DNA from: Moritella yayanosii
GTDB lineage: Bacteria > Pseudomonadota > Gammaproteobacteria > Enterobacterales > Moritellaceae
DNA length: 64,000 nt
Assembly (NCBI RefSeq): GCF_900465055.1
Contig: NZ_LS483250.1
Coordinates: 2,480,001-2,544,000, forward strand
Direction: 5' to 3'
The notes below the pieces were generated by a model. The model saw nothing but the letters and a program-made list of their open reading frames with translations. It was not told the origin of the DNA and ran no database searches. Below, in pieces: positions 37,339 to 45,999 of this stretch (within the stretch, counting starts at the first letter, position 1; each line of letters begins with the position of its first letter). The position numbers and the translations under genes are program-made.

Positions 37339-38146
37339 TTTGATAACGTCATCAACGGATAACAAAACAACACCGACTTGGTTATTAATACGGGGGTTAT
37401 GCCGTCAACAGCTGCACTGGGAAGACTTTCCCGTTAAACTCGCACAACGACTTAATTGCCAAGTTTTTTGTGGCGACATTGCGGGTACAGGCACTACATG
37501 GGCACAATTTACGCCAACCTCGATCACCGATATAACCCTGCAACTCAGGCAAACATTTAGACTGCAGAACCCAGATATCAACTACCCGATTCACCTACTC
37601 GGCATTTCAATGGGTGGCATGATAGCAACCGAATGGGCTGCCCTTTTTCCCCATGAAATTGATGGCATGGTGTTTATTAATACTAGTTTTAAACAATTCA
37701 GCCCGCTCTATCAGCGCTTAAAGCCCAATAACATCACGACGCTGATACGCATACTCTGCAGCCATTCGTTACAGCAAGAACAACTCATTTTAAACATGAC
37801 CAGTCACACCCAACACCATAACCAAGCATTAATTCAACGTTGGTGTGATTACGCAGAGCAACAACCGGTAAGTCGTCAAAACGCCTTGCGCCAACTGTAT
37901 GCTGCAAGTCGTTATAGCCCACCTTCGACTGCACCCATTGAACATATTTTATTACTGGCAAGCACCCATGATCAACTCGTTGATGTGCGTTGCAGCACTG
38001 CCATCGCCACGCAATGGCATTGTCCAATCCATTATCACCCAACCGCAGGCCACGATTTACCCTTAGATGACAGCCAGTGGATCTGCGATAAAATATGGCA
38101 CTGGCTCACACATCGAATCCCAAACCGTCACTCAATCGCCATATAA
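37304..38146 (+). CDS. Alpha/beta hydrolase
   Basis: A 280-residue serine hydrolase. The nucleophile elbow is GISMGG with Ser102, and the catalytic histidine is in AGHDLPLDD near the C-terminus. The HG oxyanion motif is replaced by RGLCRQQLHW (residues 30-39). The start ATG at 37304 has AAGGAAAG upstream inside the preceding gene and creates a 35-base overlap. The first 20 residues are polar and poorly conserved in type. It is cytoplasmic by absence of a signal. The pairing with an M14-type hydrolase suggests a common pathway, but no function is recognised. Confidence 0.8.
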   Translation: MPMQHRSGIPNSLITSSTDNKTTPTWLLIRGLCRQQLHWEDFPVKLAQRLNCQVFCGDIAGTGTTWAQFTPTSITDITLQLRQTFRLQNPDINYPIHLLGISMGGMIATEWAALFPHEIDGMVFINTSFKQFSPLYQRLKPNNITTLIRILCSHSLQQEQLILNMTSHTQHHNQALIQRWCDYAEQQPVSRQNALRQLYAASRYSPPSTAPIEHILLLASTHDQLVDVRCSTAIATQWHCPIHYHPTAGHDLPLDDSQWICDKIWHWLTHRIPNRHSIAI

Positions 38147-38212
38147 AACCACTAAAAACGTCACCTCAAGCTTCTATGATAACAACCAACAATAATCTAA
38201 AGGATGAAGATT

Positions 38213-39952
38213 ATGCTCAACATAGAAGCGGAAATAAACCAACGTTATCCGGATTTTTTGCAAAAAAAAAGTACCCGTCTCATTGCCAAACCTATACTGG
38301 CAACACTCAGACTGCTGTTCCATGAACGCGAATTACGTCAATTTGGTGAAACCTATGCTCATCTCACGGGTATCGAGTTTATCGAACAAGTATTCGAACA
38401 TTTTAGCTTTAGCTATTCAGTACGTCCCAATGAGATAGAACGTATTCCGGCAACCGGTAAAGCAGTGATCATCGCCAATCACCCCATAGGTACGCTTGAT
38501 GGCATGGCGCTACTGAAAATGGTCAGTACAATCCGTCCAGACGTAAAGGTCGTGGCCAATGACATGCTCATGATCATCAAGCCCGTGAGAGATTATTTAT
38601 TACCGGTTGATAATATGAATGGCGGTACGGCCAGCGGACGCTTACAAGCCATAAAAGACCATCTCAAAGATGAAGGGGTGATTATTATGTTTCCTGCGGG
38701 CGAAGTCTCACGCATCAGCCCACAAGGAGTTAAAGACGGTAAATGGCGTAATGGTTTTTTACGCATTGCCAGTAGCGCCCAAGCCCCGATTATTCCCATT
38801 TATATCAATGCTAAAAATTCATTGTTTTTTTATACCTTATCTATGGTATCGAAACCAATTTCGACCTTATGGTTGATCCGGGAGATGTTTAAACACGCAC
38901 ACAACTGCGTCTCAATCCGTATTGGCGAGCAGATTAATTATCAAACCTATCAATCATTAGATTTACCTATTAATACCAAAACAGCATTATTTCGCAAACA
39001 TTTATACCGCTTAACCAAAGACAAACCGTCCATTTTCAGTACCCAGTCGGCCATTGCTCACCCTGAAAATAAAGCATTATTACGCAGTGAAATACACGCT
39101 TGCCAGAAAATCAGTGAAACTCGTGATGGTAAACAAATATACTGCTACCGCCATCGAGCAACCTCCACTATCATGCGCGAAATAGGTCGTTTACGCGAAG
39201 AGTCATTCCGATTGGTTGGCGAAGGTACTGGCGAACGCCGAGATGTAGATATCTACGACAACTCTTATGTGCATATCCTACTGTGGGATGATAAAGAACT
39301 TGAGTTAATCGGTGCCTATCGTTTGCTAGAAACCAATAAAGTTGATTTCGTTAATGTACAGCAGCAACTTTACAGCGCTACCCTGTTTAACTATCACGCA
39401 GCAATGACGCCTTATCTAGCCGCGGGTATTGAACTCGGTCGTAGCTTTATTCAACCAAAATATTGGGGAACGCGCAGTCTAGAATACTTGTGGCTAGGGA
39501 TCATGGAATACATTATTCAGCACTGTGATTGTCGTTATTTATTTGGGACAGTCAGTATCAGCAACAGCTATTCTCAGCCAGCAAAAGAGTTTTTGGTCTA
39601 TTATTATCAGCACTTCTACGGTAATTCGAACAATATTGCCAGTGCCAGTATGCCATTTCGTTTGTCAGAAGAAGCACGCTTACGTTTAATCGATTTATTT
39701 GCTGACTCTGATGCAGAGGAAGGGATGGCGATTTTAAAGGCGCAGCTTAATCATATGGGCTTCAGTGTGCCAACCTTGTTTAAACAATACACCAAGTTAT
39801 GTAAACCAGGCGGGGTACAGATATTTGATTTTAATATTGACCCGAATTTTAATCATTGTATCGATGGTTTGATCGTATTAGACCTTACCCAGTTTACAGA
39901 TAAGAATAAAAAACGTTTTAACGCACCAGCACTGCAACGCGAACACGTCTAA
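38213..39952 (+). CDS. Two-domain acyltransferase, OlsF-like (ornithine lipid synthesis)
   Basis: A 579-residue protein (start 38213 chosen because AAAGG lies nine bases upstream; an ATG at 38204 touches that site). The first half is a PlsC-type acyltransferase: NHPIGTLDG (about residues 89-97 from this start), with histidine and aspartate one residue further apart than in textbook HX4D, and FPAGEVSR as the second block. The second half is a hemolysin-type GNAT domain: MREIGRLREESFR, then YVHILLWDDKELELIGAYRL. This order matches OlsF, which N-acylates ornithine with its C-terminal and O-acylates with its N-terminal domain to make phosphate-free ornithine lipids. The function is inferred from architecture. 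Confidence 0.75.
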   Translation: MLNIEAEINQRYPDFLQKKSTRLIAKPILATLRLLFHERELRQFGETYAHLTGIEFIEQVFEHFSFSYSVRPNEIERIPATGKAVIIANHPIGTLDGMALLKMVSTIRPDVKVVANDMLMIIKPVRDYLLPVDNMNGGTASGRLQAIKDHLKDEGVIIMFPAGEVSRISPQGVKDGKWRNGFLRIASSAQAPIIPIYINAKNSLFFYTLSMVSKPISTLWLIREMFKHAHNCVSIRIGEQINYQTYQSLDLPINTKTALFRKHLYRLTKDKPSIFSTQSAIAHPENKALLRSEIHACQKISETRDGKQIYCYRHRATSTIMREIGRLREESFRLVGEGTGERRDVDIYDNSYVHILLWDDKELELIGAYRLLETNKVDFVNVQQQLYSATLFNYHAAMTPYLAAGIELGRSFIQPKYWGTRSLEYLWLGIMEYIIQHCDCRYLFGTVSISNSYSQPAKEFLVYYYQHFYGNSNNIASASMPFRLSEEARLRLIDLFADSDAEEGMAILKAQLNHMGFSVPTLFKQYTKLCKPGGVQIFDFNIDPNFNHCIDGLIVLDLTQFTDKNKKRFNAPALQREHV

Positions 39953-40074
39953 TTATAAATTATCACCCTTTACTATCGTGGATATCAGGTCAGGAATAGT
40001 TTCTTATTTTGATTAAATTCCCAATTTATGTCAAGATCCTCCGATTTTAGTTTATGCATCGAAGGATTAACACA

Positions 40075-40926
40075 GTGAAACAGTATCTTGATTTATGTAA
40101 CAGAATAGTGAACGAAGGTGTTTGGGTAGAGAATGAACGTACCGGAAAACGCTGTTTAACCGTAATCAATGCTGATCTCACTTATGATGTGGCGAATAAT
40201 GAATTTCCATTAGTCACCACACGTAAAAGTTTTTGGAAATCAGCGATTGCCGAGATCATTGGTTACATCCGTGGTTATGATAACGCCGCAGATTTTCGGG
40301 CATTAGGTACCAAAACTTGGGATGCCAATGCCAATGACAACCCAGCTTGGTTAGCAAACCCACACCGTAAAGGTAAAGATGACATGGGTTATGTGTATGG
40401 TGCATGTGCGCGTAACTGGGCAAAACCACACGGAGGTACCGTCGACCTCTTACGTCAAATCATTGATGACCTATCCAACGGTATTGATAACCGTGGCGAG
40501 ATCTTAACCTTCTTCAACCCAGGGGCGTTTGAACTGGGCTGTTTACGTCCTTGCATGTATAGCCATCACTTTTCACTGCTCGGTGATACTTTATACCTCA
40601 ACAGCACCCAGCGTTCGTGTGACGTGCCGCTTGGGCTAAACTTTAACATGGTGCAAGTACATGTATTGCTAGCGTTGGTAGCGCAAATCACCGGTCACAA
40701 AGCTGGTCAGGCCTATCACAAAATTGTTAACGCCCACATCTATGAAGATCAGCTAGCACTGATGCGTGACGTGCAATTAAAGCGCGAACCATTACCGCAA
40801 CCAAAATTACACATTAACCCGAAAATTAAAACTCTTGAAGATTTAGAAACTTGGGTAACAATGGATGATTTTCAAGTAACCGATTATCAACATCATGATG
40901 CGATAAAATATCCATTTTCGGTGTAA
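40075..40926 (+). CDS. thyA: Thymidylate synthase
   Basis: Methylates dUMP to dTMP with methylenetetrahydrofolate. I chose GTG 40075 (AAGGA eight bases upstream), giving 283 residues starting with [14 protein letters not shown] after the initiator. An ATG seven codons earlier lacks a ribosome site. The catalytic cysteine is probably in [11 protein letters not shown], followed by the nucleotide-binding [14 protein letters not shown]. It lacks the usual APCH wording of E. coli ThyA and belongs to the slightly longer branch seen in vibrios. It is convergent with lgt, sharing a bidirectional terminator; in E. coli lgt and thyA are co-directional neighbours, so one gene has been inverted. Confidence 0.94.
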   Translation: MKQYLDLCNRIVNEGVWVENERTGKRCLTVINADLTYDVANNEFPLVTTRKSFWKSAIAEIIGYIRGYDNAADFRALGTKTWDANANDNPAWLANPHRKGKDDMGYVYGACARNWAKPHGGTVDLLRQIIDDLSNGIDNRGEILTFFNPGAFELGCLRPCMYSHHFSLLGDTLYLNSTQRSCDVPLGLNFNMVQVHVLLALVAQITGHKAGQAYHKIVNAHIYEDQLALMRDVQLKREPLPQPKLHINPKIKTLEDLETWVTMDDFQVTDYQHHDAIKYPFSV

Positions 40927-40948
40927 GTATATCCGTACATATTAAAAT

Positions 40949-40985
40949 AAAAAGGGTGTTAACTAATTTCGTTAACACCCTTTTT
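40949..40985. terminator. Bidirectional terminator between thyA and lgt
   Basis: Stem AAAAAGGGTGTTAAC with GTTAACACCCTTTTT around a 7-base loop. A-rich on one side and T-rich on the other, it serves both converging genes. Confidence 0.9.
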
Positions 40986-41006
40986 ATTGTTTATCTGCAT
41001 AAATAA

Positions 41007-41822
41007 TTATTTTTTCTGTTTACCTGCAAACAGTGTCGGTTTTTTATAAGCCATCAACATAATTAACGCACCAAGGAAGATCATCGGTGTCGATAAAATT
41101 TGTCCCATACTAATCAAATCAAAATACAGTCCTAGCTGTGAATCTGGTTGGCGGAAATACTCTGCCACAAAGCGGAAAATACCGTAACCGAATAAGAACA
41201 GACCAGAGATGGCCCCAACAGGACGCGGTTTACGTGCAAATATTTGTAAGATGATAAACAGTAATACGCCTTCCATGGCAAACTGATATAGCTGACTAGG
41301 ATGACGCGGTAAATCACCACCAGTGGGGAAAATCATCGCCCAAGGCACATCCGTCACACGCCCCCATAACTCGCCATTGATAAAGTTACCGATACGTCCT
41401 GCCGCTAAACCAAACGGCACCATAGGCGCAACAAAGTCGGCGATAACAAAAAATGAACGCTGGGTCTTACGACCAAAATAAGCAAACGCCAACAGAACAC
41501 CAATCAGACCACCATGGAATGACATGCCACCGTCAGTGATGCGGAATAAATACATTGGATCATCCAAAAATAACCCAAAATTATAAAACAATACATAACC
41601 GATACGACCGCCGAGGATCACACCAAGGAAACCATAGAATAATAAATCACCGACTTCTTCTTTATTCCAATTACTTCCCGGTTTAGCTGCTTGACGATTA
41701 CCCATCCAATTAGCAAATAAAAAACCAAGTAAATACATCAGTCCATACCAATAAACATTGATAGGACCGAGGCTGATCGCAATAGGATCAATTTCTGGAT
41801 ATTGTAGATATGTCTGCGACAT
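41007..41822 (-). CDS. lgt: Phosphatidylglycerol--prolipoprotein diacylglyceryl transferase
   Basis: Inner-membrane enzyme that attaches diacylglycerol to the lipobox cysteine of prolipoproteins, acting before LspA. The ATG at 41822 (AGGA eight bases upstream) gives 271 residues beginning [20 protein letters not shown]; the ATG at 41825 is an alternative, and the longer in-frame extension is AT-rich non-coding leader. The signature [14 protein letters not shown] (about residues 140-153) and the seven-helix profile are typical. Unlike most relatives, ptsP is absent between rppH and lgt. The leader carries a terminator-like hairpin. Confidence 0.95.
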   Translation of the reverse strand: MSQTYLQYPEIDPIAISLGPINVYWYGLMYLLGFLFANWMGNRQAAKPGSNWNKEEVGDLLFYGFLGVILGGRIGYVLFYNFGLFLDDPMYLFRITDGGMSFHGGLIGVLLAFAYFGRKTQRSFFVIADFVAPMVPFGLAAGRIGNFINGELWGRVTDVPWAMIFPTGGDLPRHPSQLYQFAMEGVLLFIILQIFARKPRPVGAISGLFLFGYGIFRFVAEYFRQPDSQLGLYFDLISMGQILSTPMIFLGALIMLMAYKKPTLFAGKQKK

Positions 41823-41842
41823 CATTGAATTCCTGAGTAAAA

Positions 41843-41868
41843 AAAAGTACTTGCCTACGCTAAGGCAA
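41843..41868 (-). terminator. Terminator-like hairpin in the lgt leader
   Basis: Minus-strand stem TTGCCT/AGGCAA with a 6-base loop (41863-41868 with 41851-41856), followed four bases later by eight T, ending just before the lgt ribosome site. It is either an attenuator or a terminator for RNA coming from rppH. Confidence 0.45.
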
Positions 41869-42025
41869 TAAAGATTAAAGCACACCTTACACCAAATACT
41901 AGTCACAACAAAGAAACAGCCGTAATCGCATCGGTAAAATAAGGTAAATAAAACCAAAGTATTAGATCGAGAATGAGTATCTAAAATAACGGAATAAAAT
42001 AATCACGTGGAAACATGAATAAGTA

Positions 42026-42070
42026 ATGCCTTTGTATTGGATCGTACAGACAATTCAATACGCAGGCATT
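42026..42070 (-). other. Hairpin after rppH
   Basis: A two-part stem, AATGCCT/AGGCATT and GTATTG/CAATAC with a 2x2 internal loop, lies nine bases after the rppH stop. No T-run follows on the minus strand. Confidence 0.4.
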
Positions 42071-42078
42071 ATTTAGCA

Positions 42079-42585
42079 TTAACGTCGTTTACGTTTGATG
42101 TCTTTGCGTAAAAAGGGTAATGCCACGGGTGCAAACTCTTTCATTACACGACGATAAACGTCTTTTTTAAACGATACAACCTGACGAACTGGATACCAAT
42201 AACTGACCCAACGCCAATCATCAAATTCAGGATGCCCTGTACATTTAAAGTCGATTTGACTGTCATCCGCTTCCAGACGCAGTAAAAACCATTTTTGCTT
42301 TTGCCCAATGCAGACCGGTTTACTATCCCATCTGACTAATCGTTTTGGTAATTTATATTTCAACCATGTTTTAGAGGTTGCCAGAATCGAAACATGTTTC
42401 GCTTTTAGCCCAACTTCTTCATATAGTTCTCGATACATTGCTTGCTCTGCAGACTCTCCATTATCTACACCACCTTGCGGAAATTGCCAAGAATGTTGCC
42501 CACAACGTTTAGCCCATAAAACTTGACCATCACGATTACAAATTAGGATGCCTACATTAAGACGATAGCCATCGCTATCAATCAC
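42079..42585 (-). CDS. rppH: RNA pyrophosphohydrolase RppH
   Basis: Nudix hydrolase that removes pyrophosphate from 5'-triphosphorylated RNA and so triggers RNase E-dependent decay. It is 168 residues. The Nudix box reads [20 protein letters not shown] (about residues 38-57) and matches the GX5EX7REUXEEXGU consensus. The N-terminal [20 protein letters not shown] and the RNA-contact FPQGG segment are present, and the C-terminus is strongly basic (RKDIKRKRR). It is divergent from mutH, as in E. coli. Confidence 0.96.
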   Translation of the reverse strand: MIDSDGYRLNVGILICNRDGQVLWAKRCGQHSWQFPQGGVDNGESAEQAMYRELYEEVGLKAKHVSILATSKTWLKYKLPKRLVRWDSKPVCIGQKQKWFLLRLEADDSQIDFKCTGHPEFDDWRWVSYWYPVRQVVSFKKDVYRRVMKEFAPVALPFLRKDIKRKRR

Positions 42586-42752
42586 ATTAGCACCTTAAGG
42601 GTAGAACTTAGTTAACTTGATTGTTTCATATAAATCAATAAGCAGCAAATTTACACCCACAGTTTTACTCAAGATCCATTTACAAAGGCAAAATATCGCC
42701 GATTTTGCTCTAATTCAGAACTTCTGAGCGGCGTTGTTGAAACACCTCCCCC

Positions 42753-42889
42753 TTATTTACAGAGAATCAAATATGATCAATATCTTAAAATAAAACATTG
42801 GATGAAAAGAAAAATGCTACCTTTAATGCCAATAATATCCCCCCCTCATTCACAATATGCACAGTTATGCACATTACATGTGTGGAAAA
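42753..42889. promoter_or_regulatory. DnaA-box cluster with IHF-like site; DARS2 candidate
   Basis: Within the 375-base rppH-mutH gap: TTATGCACA (42865-42873) is a perfect DnaA box of form TTATNCACA; ATATGCACA (42855-42863) is one mismatch away in the same orientation; TGTGGAAAA (42881-42889) is the reverse of TTTTCCACA, one mismatch; TTATTTACA (42753-42761) is another one-mismatch site. GATCAATATCTTA (42775-42787) matches the IHF consensus WATCAANNNNTTR except at the first base. As I recall, E. coli DARS2, which regenerates ATP-DnaA, is in the mutH-ygdP (rppH) gap and uses a DnaA-box core with IHF and Fis sites. The remaining sequence of the gap shows nothing else I can name. Confidence 0.5.
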
Positions 42890-42960
42890 CGACCGTTAAC
42901 AGCTAGATTAAAAAATGTTATTCTGCTAAGTGAAACCTTAAGATATAAGAATTATTTGAA

Positions 42961-43638
42961 ATGCCTGCAATTATAAATGAACCCCAAGATATCAATGAGC
43001 TGATGTTCCGCGCCCAAGCGATTGCCGGGTTTAACCTACAGCAAATAGCCGCATTGCACCAACTCAGCGTGCCTGATGATCTACGTAAACAAAAAGGTTG
43101 GATTGGACAACTGCTAGAACTGCATCTTGGCGCGACGGCGGGCAGTAAACCGATTCAGGACTTTCCAGCGTTAGGGGTAGAATTAAAAACTATCCCGATT
43201 AATGCACAAGGTAAACCACTGGAAACAACCTTTGTCTGTGTCGCGCCCTTAACCGGTAACCACGGTGTTACTTGGCAAACCTGCAGCGTCGCCAATAAAT
43301 TGAAACAAGTATTGTGGATCCCGGTGCTTGGTGAGCGTGATATTCCGGTGGCAGAACGTATTGTCGGTTCACCACTGCTCTGGCAACCCGATGAAATTGA
43401 AAATATGCAGCTGCAAGAAGATTGGGAAGAGTTAATGGATATGATCGCGCTTGGACAGGTGGAACAGATCACCGCGCATCACGGTAAATACTTACAGCTT
43501 CGCCCTAAGGCTGCCAATAATAAGATCCGTACTAAAGCCTACGGTAGCGAAGGCGAGATCATTCAGGTGCGACCACGTGGATTTTATCTCAAAAAGGCAT
43601 TTACCCATCAATTACTCAAAAAACACTTCAATATCTGA
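42961..43638 (+). CDS. mutH: DNA mismatch repair endonuclease MutH
   Basis: Methyl-directed endonuclease that nicks the unmethylated strand at hemimethylated GATC on activation by MutS and MutL. It is 225 residues (229 in E. coli). The type II restriction-like active site DX6-EXK is Asp67, Glu74 and Lys76 in [12 protein letters not shown]. The C-terminal [20 protein letters not shown] is typical. Its presence implies Dam methylation in this organism. It is divergent from rppH; the intergenic region holds a DnaA-box cluster. Confidence 0.96.
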   Translation: MPAIINEPQDINELMFRAQAIAGFNLQQIAALHQLSVPDDLRKQKGWIGQLLELHLGATAGSKPIQDFPALGVELKTIPINAQGKPLETTFVCVAPLTGNHGVTWQTCSVANKLKQVLWIPVLGERDIPVAERIVGSPLLWQPDEIENMQLQEDWEELMDMIALGQVEQITAHHGKYLQLRPKAANNKIRTKAYGSEGEIIQVRPRGFYLKKAFTHQLLKKHFNI

Positions 43639-43672
43639 GCTACCTAAGAAATCAAAATGGTAAATCTCAAGC

Positions 43673-43703
43673 AAAAAAAAGGCCCGTCAGAAGACGGACC
43701 TTA
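43673..43703 (-). terminator. Terminator of the rpsP-rplS operon
   Basis: Minus-strand stem GGTCCGTC/GACGGGCC with a 4-base loop and eight T, 19 bases after the rplS stop. Confidence 0.92.
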
Positions 43704-43721
43704 AACTGCATGAAAAATGGG

Positions 43722-44087
43722 TTATTTACTTTTACGTTTACCCAATTTTTCTTTAATACGTGCAGCTTTACCAGTAAGACCACGTAGGTAGTATAGCTTA
43801 GCTTTACGAACATCGCCGTGACGCTTAACAGTGATGCTTGCTACCACTGGAGAATGTGTTTGGAATACACGTTCCACACCTTCACCGTTTGAAGTGATTT
43901 TACGTACTGTGAATGCAGAGTGCAGACCACGGTTACGGATAGCGATAACTACGCCTTCAAAAGCCTGTAGACGTGATTTGTCACCTTCAACAACTTTTAC
44001 TTGTACTACAACTGTAGCACCTGGGCCAAAAGTTGGTAGATCTGTTTTCATTTGCTCTTGTTCGATCTGTGCAATTATGTTGCTCAT
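43722..44087 (-). CDS. rplS: 50S ribosomal protein L19
   Basis: Ribosomal protein at the subunit interface. It is 121 residues with the family patterns [20 protein letters not shown] near the start and [20 protein letters not shown] near the end. It is the last gene of the rpsP-rimM-trmD-rplS operon, 30 bases after trmD. Confidence 0.97.
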   Translation of the reverse strand: MSNIIAQIEQEQMKTDLPTFGPGATVVVQVKVVEGDKSRLQAFEGVVIAIRNRGLHSAFTVRKITSNGEGVERVFQTHSPVVASITVKRHGDVRKAKLYYLRGLTGKAARIKEKLGKRKSK

Positions 44088-44117
44088 TTTCTATACCCTA
44101 GAATAAACTGAAAAACT

Positions 44118-44864
44118 CTACTTTAACTCGCGACTTTCGCGAACGATCTCAACAAGAAGTTTCTCTTGCAGATCAGTCAGAGCTAGGTTACTTAATAAAT
44201 CAGGTCGTCGTTCTAACGTTCGAGCTAAGGACTGTTTCTGTCTATATTGGCTAATTTTACTATGATTGCCGCTAAGGAGAACCTTAGGAACAGCCAACCC
44301 ATCTAACACTTCCGGACGCGTATAATGCGGACAATCTAACAGACCATCTGCAAACGAATCTTGCTCCGCGGATGCCTGAGTGCCTAAAACACCCGGTATC
44401 ATGCGTGAAACTGCATCAATTATCGTCATTGCGGCAAGTTCGCCACCGGTTAACACGAAGTCACCGATAGACCACTCTTCATCAACTTCCGATTGGATGA
44501 TACGCTCATCGATACCTTCATAACGACCACAAATAAAAATCATCTTCTCATTTGTTGCCAAGTCCAGTACGCCAGCTTGATCCAATTTACGTCCTTGCGG
44601 TGAAAGATAAATAACTTTCGCCTCACCACCTGCTGCCTGTTTTGCTGCATGGATAGCATCTCGTAATGGTTGAACCATCATCAACATGCCAGGGCCTCCA
44701 CCATAAGGGCGATCATCGACCGTCTTATGTTTATCGTGGGCAAAATCTCTTGGGTTCCAAGTTTGAAACTTAAGCAGATCGCGTTTTATTGCTCGACCGA
44801 TAACTCCTTGTTCAGTGATGGCATTAAACATCTCTGGAAAAAGGCTTATAACCCCTAACCACAT
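44118..44864 (-). CDS. trmD: tRNA (guanine-N1)-methyltransferase TrmD
   Basis: SAM-dependent SPOUT enzyme making m1G37 in tRNA, which prevents frameshifting. ATG 44864, with GGAGG five bases upstream, gives 248 residues beginning [13 protein letters not shown]; an in-frame TTG six codons earlier is rejected because the ribosome site would lie inside it. The knot region includes [22 protein letters not shown] cut here to its core and the GGELAAM motif, and [11 protein letters not shown] is the substrate segment. Third gene of the operon. Confidence 0.96.
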   Translation of the reverse strand: MWLGVISLFPEMFNAITEQGVIGRAIKRDLLKFQTWNPRDFAHDKHKTVDDRPYGGGPGMLMMVQPLRDAIHAAKQAAGGEAKVIYLSPQGRKLDQAGVLDLATNEKMIFICGRYEGIDERIIQSEVDEEWSIGDFVLTGGELAAMTIIDAVSRMIPGVLGTQASAEQDSFADGLLDCPHYTRPEVLDGLAVPKVLLSGNHSKISQYRQKQSLARTLERRPDLLSNLALTDLQEKLLVEIVRESRELK

Positions 44865-44888
44865 ACTAGCCTCCACTGACAACGAGTC

Positions 44889-45416
44889 TTAAAAACTCGG
44901 GTCCCAATTAACAATAATTTTTTGAGCGGTAATATCAACACTGATAATTACTTGCCCATCAAGATACGGAACTAACCGCTCTTTTTTTCCGAAAGCATCT
45001 GTTGCATTGGCTTTAATGACTAATACGTCGTTAGAACCAGTTTCCATCATATCAGTGACTTTGCCTAACGTATAACCCTTGTCTGTCTCAACAGAGCAGC
45101 CAATCAGATCACGCCAGTAAAATTCATCTTCTAATTCAGGAAGTTGATCAGCGTTAATAGCAATTTCAGCACCCGTAAGGGACTGCGCTTCTTCACGCAC
45201 ATCAATACCAGCTAACTTAGCAATTAAACCTTTGCCATGACGTTTGAAATCTTCAAGCGCCACTTCAACCCACTCGCCCTTTTGCTCGATGAGCCAAGGT
45301 GAATAGTTGAAGATCCCTTCAGGAATATCGGTAAAGGAGTTGATTTTCATCCAGCCCTTAATGCCGTAAACAGCACCAAGACGACCAACTACCATAGGTT
45401 TGTCAGTTGAACTCAC
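44889..45416 (-). CDS. rimM: Ribosome maturation factor RimM
   Basis: 16S rRNA processing factor for the 30S head domain; binds S19. It is 175 residues. The N-terminal RimM barrel shows [17 protein letters not shown] (about residues 9-25), and the PRC-barrel half has [14 protein letters not shown]. The start codon is GTG at 45416 with AAGGAG five bases upstream. It lies 23 bases after rpsP and 24 before trmD. Confidence 0.95.
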   Translation of the reverse strand: MSSTDKPMVVGRLGAVYGIKGWMKINSFTDIPEGIFNYSPWLIEQKGEWVEVALEDFKRHGKGLIAKLAGIDVREEAQSLTGAEIAINADQLPELEDEFYWRDLIGCSVETDKGYTLGKVTDMMETGSNDVLVIKANATDAFGKKERLVPYLDGQVIISVDITAQKIIVNWDPSF

Positions 45417-45439
45417 AAGATCTCCTTACCTTAAGATAA

Positions 45440-45688
45440 TTAAGCAGCTTTAGCAGCGTCTTTGATTAACTTAGCAACTGTGTTAGAAACTGTAGCGCCT
45501 TTAGCAACCCAAGCTTCAATTTTCACGTTGTCAAGACGAACACGTTCTTCTTGACCAGTAGCCATTGGGTTAAAGAAACCTAGCTTCTCGATGAATTTAC
45601 CATCACGAGCATTACGGCTGTCTGTAACAACAACTGTGTAGAACGGTGATTTCTTAGAACCACCACGAGATAAACGAATAGTTACCAT
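45440..45688 (-). CDS. rpsP: 30S ribosomal protein S16
   Basis: It is 82 residues from ATG 45688 (GAGG five bases upstream), beginning [20 protein letters not shown], the family N-terminus, with [14 protein letters not shown] following. The in-frame extension upstream of this ATG is non-coding leader. First gene of the rpsP-rimM-trmD-rplS operon, downstream of the ffh terminator. Confidence 0.97.
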   Translation of the reverse strand: MVTIRLSRGGSKKSPFYTVVVTDSRNARDGKFIEKLGFFNPMATGQEERVRLDNVKIEAWVAKGATVSNTVAKLIKDAAKAA

Positions 45689-45923
45689 ATCGTCCTCTTT
45701 ATAAATTAAGTGTGTATTCCGACCTTGCACTGACAAGGCCCCAAAGTGTTCAAATAGCACTCACGAATGAGACGATTCGAAGTCGCGCAATTTTACTCTT
45801 ATTTTAATTAAATGCAACCTTATTGTGTGTCATGACTACTTTAGTTAACGCTATTTATACTATAACCAATCATTATATTGCTATTACGCCGATTAGGAGC
45901 GGATTAGCAAGCATGAGCGGAAA

Positions 45924-45951
45924 CAAAAAAACCCTGCTAGTATTAGCAAGG
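45924..45951 (-). terminator. ffh terminator
   Basis: Minus-strand 8-bp stem CCTTGCTA/TAGCAGGG (one G-U pair) with a 4-base loop and seven T, about 50 bases after the ffh stop. Confidence 0.88.
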
Positions 45952-45999
45952 CTTGGCATAAAACACATATCGAAGGACGAGATTAAACCACGGTGTTAA

